NCBI RefSeq assembly: GCF_029962835.1
Contig: NC_080574.1
Coordinates: 25,828,001 to 25,892,000, forward strand
Origin: Magnolia sinica
Lineage: Eukaryota; Streptophyta; Magnoliopsida; Magnoliales; Magnoliaceae
Length of the DNA: 64,000 nt
Direction: 5' to 3'
Position numbers and translations under genes: made by a program. Under the pieces are notes generated by a model, which had not been told where the DNA came from, made no database searches, and worked only from the letters and a program-made list of their open reading frames with translations. This document shows positions 58,001 to 64,000 of the stretch, in pieces; positions within the stretch are counted from its first letter, which is position 1; each line of letters opens with the position of its first letter.

Positions 58001-59024
58001 CCTGAAAACAAAAACAATTATAAAAACTGTCACCCCCCAAACTCAGAAACCGAGCCCACAATGTGAACGTTTAACCATCATTGCCCATCAATGTGGTGGA
58101 CATCAAACCAACATTGCTCCCTAAGAGAGGTCATTTAACAACCAAACCAGATGTTAGTAACATTACTCCCTAGGATAGGTCATTTAACAACCAAACTAGA
58201 TGTTAATATTACAATTTCATTTAAATAGCGTTAGTAGATTATACCGCGACATGTTACTTCAGAAAAGAAAAGCAAGTATAAAAACTTTCACGCCCCAAAC
58301 TCGAAAACCGGGCCGACAATGTACACATTTAACCATCCTTGCCCATTATTATGTACATCTAACCGACATTGCTCCCTAGGAGTGGCCATTTAACAACCAA
58401 ACTAAATGTTAGTATTACAATTTCTATTAAATAGCGTTAGTAGATACTTCCTCGCCATGTTACTCCTGAAAACAAAAGCAAGTATAAAAACTGTCACGCC
58501 CCAAACTCAGAAACCAGGCTCAAAATGTAGATATTTTAACTGTCATAGCCTATCAATGTGGACATCTAACCAACATTGCTCCCTGGCAGTTGTCATTTAA
58601 CAACCAAACTAGATGTTAGAATTTCTATTAAATAGCATTAGTAGATTCTTCCGCGACATGTAACTCCTGAAAACAAAAACAAGTATGAAAATTGTCACGC
58701 CCCAAACTCGGAAACCGACCTCACAATGTCGACATTTAACCATCATTGCCCATCAATGTAGACATCTAACCAACATTGCTCCCTCAGAGTAGCCATTTAA
58801 CAACCAAACTAAATGTTAGTATTAGAATTTCCATTCAATAGCGTTAGTAAACTCTTCCGTGACATGTTACTTCGGAAAACAAAAGCAAGTATAAAAACTG
58901 TCACGTCCCAAACTCGAAAACCGGGCTCACAATGTAGACATTTAACTATCATTGAACATCAATGTAGACATATAACCAACATTGCTTCCTAGGACTGGCC
59001 ATTTAACAACCAAACTAGATGTTA

Positions 59025-59150
59025 CTCGGGTGGTAGACTCTCAGGAGTTTCAACACTAGGTCAAGGGTTCGCGTACCCATAGGTGGTGAAATTCCACTAC
59101 GGCGTGCGTGTGTGGTGTGGGGTGTAGGTGTGTGTGTAAAAAAAAAAAAA
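59025..59150 (+). mobile_element. tRNA-derived SINE with 7-bp TSD
   Basis: Starting CTCGGGTGGTAGACTC (A-box-like TGGTAGACTC), it has a B-box-like GGTTCGCGTACCC, then GTGGTGAAATTCCACTAC, a GT-rich tail and a terminal A-run. GATGTTA flanks both sides (59018-59024 and 59151-59157). It is the same family as 18313-18425 but keeps the 5' part. It interrupts a type B monomer at GATGTTA/GTAGTAG. Confidence 0.87.
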
Positions 59151-59649
59151 GATGTTAGCAGTAGAATTTTTATTAAATAGCGTTACTAGATTCTTCTGCG
59201 ACATATTACTCCTGAAAACAATAACAAGTATAAAGACCATCACGCCCCAAACTTGGAAACCGGGATCACAATGTAGACATTTAATCGTTATTGCCCATCA
59301 ATGTGGACATCTAACCAACATTGCTCCCTAGGAGTGGCCATTTAACAACCAAATTAGATGTTAGTATTAGAATTTTTATTAAATATTGTTAGTAGATTCT
59401 TCCGCGATATGTTAATCCTGAAAACAAAAGCAAGTATAAAAACTGTCACACCCTAAACTTGAAAACCGACCTCACAATGTGGACATTGAACCATCATTGG
59501 TCATCAATGTGGACATCTAACCAATATTGCTCCCTAGTAGTGGTCATTTAACAACCAAACTAGATGTTAGTATTGGAATTTCTATTAAATAGCGTTATTA
59601 GATTCTTCCGCGACATATTACTCCCGAAAATAAAAGAATATATAAAAAC

Positions 59650-59790
59650 GGTCACGCCCCAAACTCAAAAACCGGGCTCACAATGTGGACATTTAACTAT
59701 CATTGCCCATAAATATGAACATCTAACCAACATTGCTCCCTAGGAGTGGCCCATATAGAGCCAAGCATATAGTAAGCTCATGGCCTCACA
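59650..59790 (+). mobile_element. Junction monomer 2: full 141-bp LTR-derived insert in type A
   Basis: It has the same structure and length as 44707-44847: GGTCACGCCCC at the start and TCATGGCCTCACA at the end, flanked by AAAAC on both sides. It is followed by an intact type A half. Confidence 0.75.
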
Positions 59791-60190
59791 AAAACTAAGA
59801 TAATTAGATATTAATAGTAGAATTTAGATGACTCATGTCTCTCAATCCCCACAAAACACACAAACAAGCTGTGGTCGAATTAAAAACTGCACGTGTTAAG
59901 AACAAAACAATTAGATGTTAGCATTAGAATTTTCATTAAACACAGTTAGCTTCTTCCACGCCATGTTAGTCCTGAAAAGAAAAGCAAGTATAAAAACTAA
60001 GCTAATTAGATATTACTAGTAGAATTTAAGTGTCTCGTGTCTCTCAATCCCCACAAAATACACAAACAAGATGTGGTCGAATTAAAAAGTACATGTGTCA
60101 ATAACAACCAAATTAGATGTTAGTATTAGAATTTTTATTAAATAGTGTTAATAGATTCTTCCACGACATGTTATTCCTGAAAACAAAAGC
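59791..60190 (+). repeat. Type A island inside the type B array
   Basis: Nearly two type A monomers follow junction monomer 2 (GTCTCTCAATCCCC, AAACACACAAACAAGC). The array returns to type B at 60198 (TGTCACGCCCC). Confidence 0.9.
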
Positions 60191-63100
60191 AAGTATAAAA
60201 ACTGTCACGCCCCAAACTCAGAAACCAGGCTCACAATGTGGACATTTAACCATCATTACAAATCAATGTGGACATCTCATCGACATTACTCCCTAGGAGT
60301 GGCCATTTAACAACCAAACCAGATGTTACTATTACAATTTCTATTAAATATATTTAGTAGATTCATTCGAAATGTTACTCCTGAAAACAAAAGCAAGTAT
60401 AAAAACTGTCACGCCCAAACTCGGAAACCGGGCTCACAATGTAGACATTTAACCATCATTGCCCATAAATGTGGACATCTAACCAACATTGCTCCCTAGG
60501 AGTGGCCATTTAACAACAAAACTAGATGTTAGTATTAGAATTTCTATTAAATAACGTTAGTAGATTCTTCCACGACATGTTACTCCTGAAGAAGAAAAAA
60601 AAGCAAGTAAGAAAATTGTCACGCCCAAAACTCGAAAACAGGGCTCACAATGTGGACATTTAACCATCATTGCCTATCAATGTCGACATTTAACTTGCTC
60701 CCTAGTAGTTGCCATTTAACAACCAAACTATTTAGTATTAGAATTTCTATTAAATAGCGTTAGTAGATTCTTCCACGACTTGTTACTCCCGAAAATAAAA
60801 ACAAGTATAAAAACTGTTGTGCCTCAAACTCGGAAACCGGGTTCACAATGTGGACATTTAGCCATCATTGCCCATCAATGTGGACATCTAACCAACGCTG
60901 CTCCCTAAGAGTGGCCATTTAACAACCAAACTAGATGTTAGTATTAGAATTTCTATTAAATAGCATTAGTATTCTTCCATGATATGTTACACCTGAAAAT
61001 AAAAAACAAGTATAAAAACTTTCATGCCCCAAACTCAGAAATCGGGCTCACAATGTGGATATTTAACCATCATTGCCCATCAATGTAGACATCTAACCAA
61101 CATTGCTCCTTAGGAGTCGCCATTTAACCATCAAAATAAATGTTATTATTAGAATTTCTATTAAATAGCGTTAGTAGATTCTTCCACGACATGTTACTCC
61201 TAAAAACAAAAGCATAAAAACTGTCACGCCCCAAACTCGAAAACCGGGCTTACAATGTGGACATTTAACCATCATTGCTAATCAATGGGGACATCTAACC
61301 AACATTGCTATCGAGGAGTGGCCATTTAACAACCAAACTAGATGTTAGTATTAGAATTTCTATTAAATAGCATTAGAAGATTCTTCCGCGACATGTTATT
61401 CCTGAAAACAAAACCAAGTATAAAAACTGTCACGCCCCAAACTCGGAAACTGGGCTAAAAATGTATACATTTAACCATCACCGCCCATCAATGTGGACAT
61501 CTAACCAACATTGCTCCCAATGAGTGGCCAACAACCAAACTAGATGTTAGTATTAGAATTTCTACTAAATAGCGTTAGTAGATTCTTCCACGACATGTTA
61601 CTCCTGAAAAGAAAAAAAGTATGAAAACCGTCACGCCTCACACTAGGAAACCGGAAACACAATGTGGACATTAATCATCATTGCCCATCAATGTGGACAT
61701 CTAACCAACATTGCTCCCTAGGAGTGGCCATTTAACAATCAAACTAGATGTTAGTATTAAAATTTCTATTAGATATCATTAGTATATTCTTCCGCGACAT
61801 GTTACTCCTAAAAATAAAAGCAAGTATAAAAACTATCACGCCCTAAAATAGTAAACCGTGCTCACAATGTGTATATTTAACTATCATTGCCCATCAATGT
61901 GGACATCTAACCCACATTGTTCCCTATATGCTAGTATTAGAATTTCTATTAAATAGCGTTAGTATATTCTTTAGCGACATGTTACTCCTGAAAACAAAAG
62001 CAATTATAAAAACTGTCACGCTCGAAACTCAAAAATCGGGCTCACAATGTAGACACTTAACCATCATTGCCCATCAATGTTGACATATAACCAATATTGC
62101 TCCCTAGGAGTGGCCATTTAACAACCAAACTAGATGTTAGTATTAAAATTTCTATTAGATAACGTTAGTAAATTCTTCCACTACATGTTATTCCTAAAAA
62201 CAAAAGCAAGTATAAAAACTGTCACGCCCCAACCTCGGAAATCAAGCTCACCATGTGGACATTTAGCCATCATTGCCCATCAATGTGGACATCTAACCAT
62301 CATTGCTCCCTAGGAGTGGCCATTTAACAACCAGACTAGATGTTAGTATTAGAATTTCTATTAAATAGCGTTAGTAGATTCTTCCGCGAGATGTTACTCC
62401 TAAAATCAAAAGCAATTTTAAAAACTTTTACACCCCAAATTCGAAAACCGAGCTCATAATGTAGACATTTAACCATCATTGCCTATCAATGTGGACATCT
62501 AACCAACATTGATTCCTATGAGTGGCATTTAACAATCAAACTAGATGTTAGTAATAGAATTTCTATTTAATAGCGTTAGTAGATTCTTCCGCGACATGTT
62601 ACTCCTGAAAACAAAAGCAAGTATAAAAATTGTCACGCACTAAACTTGGAAACCGGGCTCACAATGTGTACATTAACCATCATTCCCATTAATGTAAACA
62701 TCTAACCAACATTGCTCCCTAGGAGTGGCCATTTAACAACCAAACTAGATGTTAGTATTAGAATTTCTATTAAGTATCATTAGTATATTCTTCCTTGACA
62801 TGTTACTCCTGAAAATAAAATCAAGTATAAAAATTATCACGCCCTAAACTCGAAAAGCGGGCTCACAATGTGGACATTTAACCATCACTACCCATCAATG
62901 TGGACATCTAGCCAACATTCCTCCCTAGGAGTGACCATTTTAACAAACAAACTAGATGTTGGTATTAGAATTTCTATTAAATAGCGTTAGCAGATTCTTC
63001 CGCAACATGTTTCTCATGAAAACAAAAGCAAGTATAAATTTTGTCACGCCCAAACTCAAAAACCGGGCTCACAATGTGTACATATAACCATCATTATCCA

Positions 63101-63670
63101 TCAATGTGGACATTTAACCAACATTGCTCCCTAGGAGTGGCCATTTAACAATCAAACTAGATGTTAATATTAGAATTTCTATTAAATAGCGTTAGTAGAT
63201 TCTTCTACGACAAGTTACTCCTAAAAACAAAAGCAAGTATAAAAACTGTCACACCCCAAACTCGGAAACCGGGCTCACAATGTGGACATTTAACCATCAT
63301 TGCCCAGCAATGTGGACATCTAACCAACATTGCACCCTAGGAGTGGCCATTTAACAACCAAAATAGATGTTAGTATTTTAATTATATTAAAAAAGCATTA
63401 GTATATTCTTCCGCGACATGTTACTACGGAAAAAAAAATAAGCATAAAAACTGTCATGCCCCAAACTCGGAAACCGAACTCATAATGTGGACATTTAACC
63501 ATCATTGCCTTTCTATGTGGACATCTAATCAACATTGCTCCCTAGGAGTGGCCATTTAACAACTAAACTGGATATTAGTATTAGAATTTCTACTAAATAG
63601 TGTTAATAGATTCTTCCACGACATGTCCATCATTGCCAATCAATATGGACATCTAACCAACATTGCTCCC
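60190..63670 (+). repeat. Type B satellite array, continuation
   Basis: About 17 monomers of the same structure as 42560-59790, with ordinary substitution-level divergence. Confidence 0.94.
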
Positions 63671-64000
63671 TAGGAGTGGTCCTCATATAGTGAGCTCATG
63701 GCCTCATAAAAACAAAGGTAATTAGATGGCTCATGGCCTCACAAAAACAAAGGTAATTAGATATATTAGTAGTAGAAATTAGATGGCTCATGTCTCTCAA
63801 TCCCCACAAAACTCACAAACAAGATGGGGTTCGATTTAAAAATTGCATGTGTCAAGAACAACCCAATTAGATGTTAGTAGTAGAATTTTCCATTAAATAG
63901 CGTTTGTAGATTCTTCCGCACTGTTACTCCTAAAAACAAAATCTTATATAAAAACTAAGTTAATTAAATATTAGTTGTAGAATTTTGTTGACTCGTGTCT
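63671..64000 (+). repeat. Junction 3 and type A monomers running off the window
   Basis: GAGTGGTCCTCATATAG and CTCATGGCCTCA-TAAAAAC repeat the LTR-end junction. A local duplication of about 40 bp (GCTCATGGCCTCA, AAAAACAAAGGTAATTAG) follows, then type A sequence to the window end. Confidence 0.85.

Larger units (their letters stand above)
42560..59790 (+). repeat. Type B satellite array, about 206-bp monomer, LTR-containing
   Basis: Monomers repeat every 206 bp where intact (GTCACRCC word at 46082, 46288, 46494, 46700). Each has the type A half (GATGTTAGTATTAG, ATTAAATAGCGTTAG, CTCCTGAAAACAAAAGC) joined to TGTCACGCCCCAAACTCGG, AAACCGGGCTCACAATG, two copies of a 29-bp GTGGACAT(T/C)TAACC unit, and CTCCCTAGGAGTGGCCATTT. 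The first motif equals the gypsy LTR start at 9012. About 83 monomers are present, with one short type A island at 44853-44925. Many frames of 60-80 codons recur because monomers are similar; none is a gene. Confidence 0.95.

Noticed and set aside
42560-64000. Recurrent 60-80-codon frames (MLVLEFLLNSVSRFF type) as a gene family
   Set aside because: They recur once per satellite monomer, differ by frame-breaking indels and cover the LTR-derived motif; no coding evidence.
39425-64000. Centromeric satellite
   Set aside because: Period and array length would be compatible, but nothing in the sequence distinguishes centromeric from other satellites; CENH3 data would be needed.
1-64000. tRNA, rRNA, snoRNA or microRNA genes
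   Set aside because: The only tRNA-like signals are SINE pol III boxes; no cloverleaf, rRNA segment or convincing short hairpin precursor was recognised by eye.

Overview
This is a gene-poor stretch of a plant nuclear genome. It contains spliceosomal introns, an Ale-type Ty1/copia retrotransposon, a LINE, tRNA-derived SINEs, hAT-like and Harbinger-like elements, long-TIR MITEs and a large satellite array. The long-TIR MITE family (terminal arms rich in GTGGGCCC and ATCCATCC words) is, from memory, abundant in woody magnoliids, so a magnoliid is a plausible but unproven source. No complete protein-coding gene was found.

Layout. 1-4.5 kb: copia 3'-end and LTR-like sequence, a purine-rich block with degenerate repeats, a 27-bp minisatellite and a Ty3/gypsy LTR-end-like piece. 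4.46-5.43 kb: a 21-bp minisatellite. 5.8-7.5 kb: three related long-TIR MITEs. 7.56-8.78 kb: a hAT-like element with an 8-bp target duplication. 9.0-13.1 kb: gypsy-LTR-like sequence beginning TGTCACGCCCC, with minisatellites grown from MITE segments. 14.1-17.6 kb: a fold-back element with TIRs of over 300 bp and 21-bp minisatellites in opposing orientation.

18-37 kb: pieces of five unrelated genes, all on the minus strand and mostly with recognisable splice sites: a receptor-like kinase, a WAT1-type EamA transporter, a nucleotide-sugar transporter, a PI-PLC X-domain protein and a LONELY GUY enzyme. Each is missing exons and several carry lesions. Between them (26.5-32.3 kb) lies a LINE fragment split by a complete copia element (26849-31884, 5-bp target duplication AGATC) whose reading frames are broken.

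39.4-64 kb: a satellite array with a period of about 206 bp, running off the window edge. Two monomer types share about half their sequence. Type A (39.4-42.6 kb and short islands) appears ancestral. Type B (about 100 copies) has the other half replaced by LTR-derived sequence. Rare junction monomers keep the original LTR insertion, 141 bp long and flanked by 5-bp direct repeats AAAAC, inside a type A monomer. One monomer also keeps extra LTR-like interior. The window therefore appears to record how a retrotransposon LTR became part of a satellite DNA, and this is its most interesting feature.
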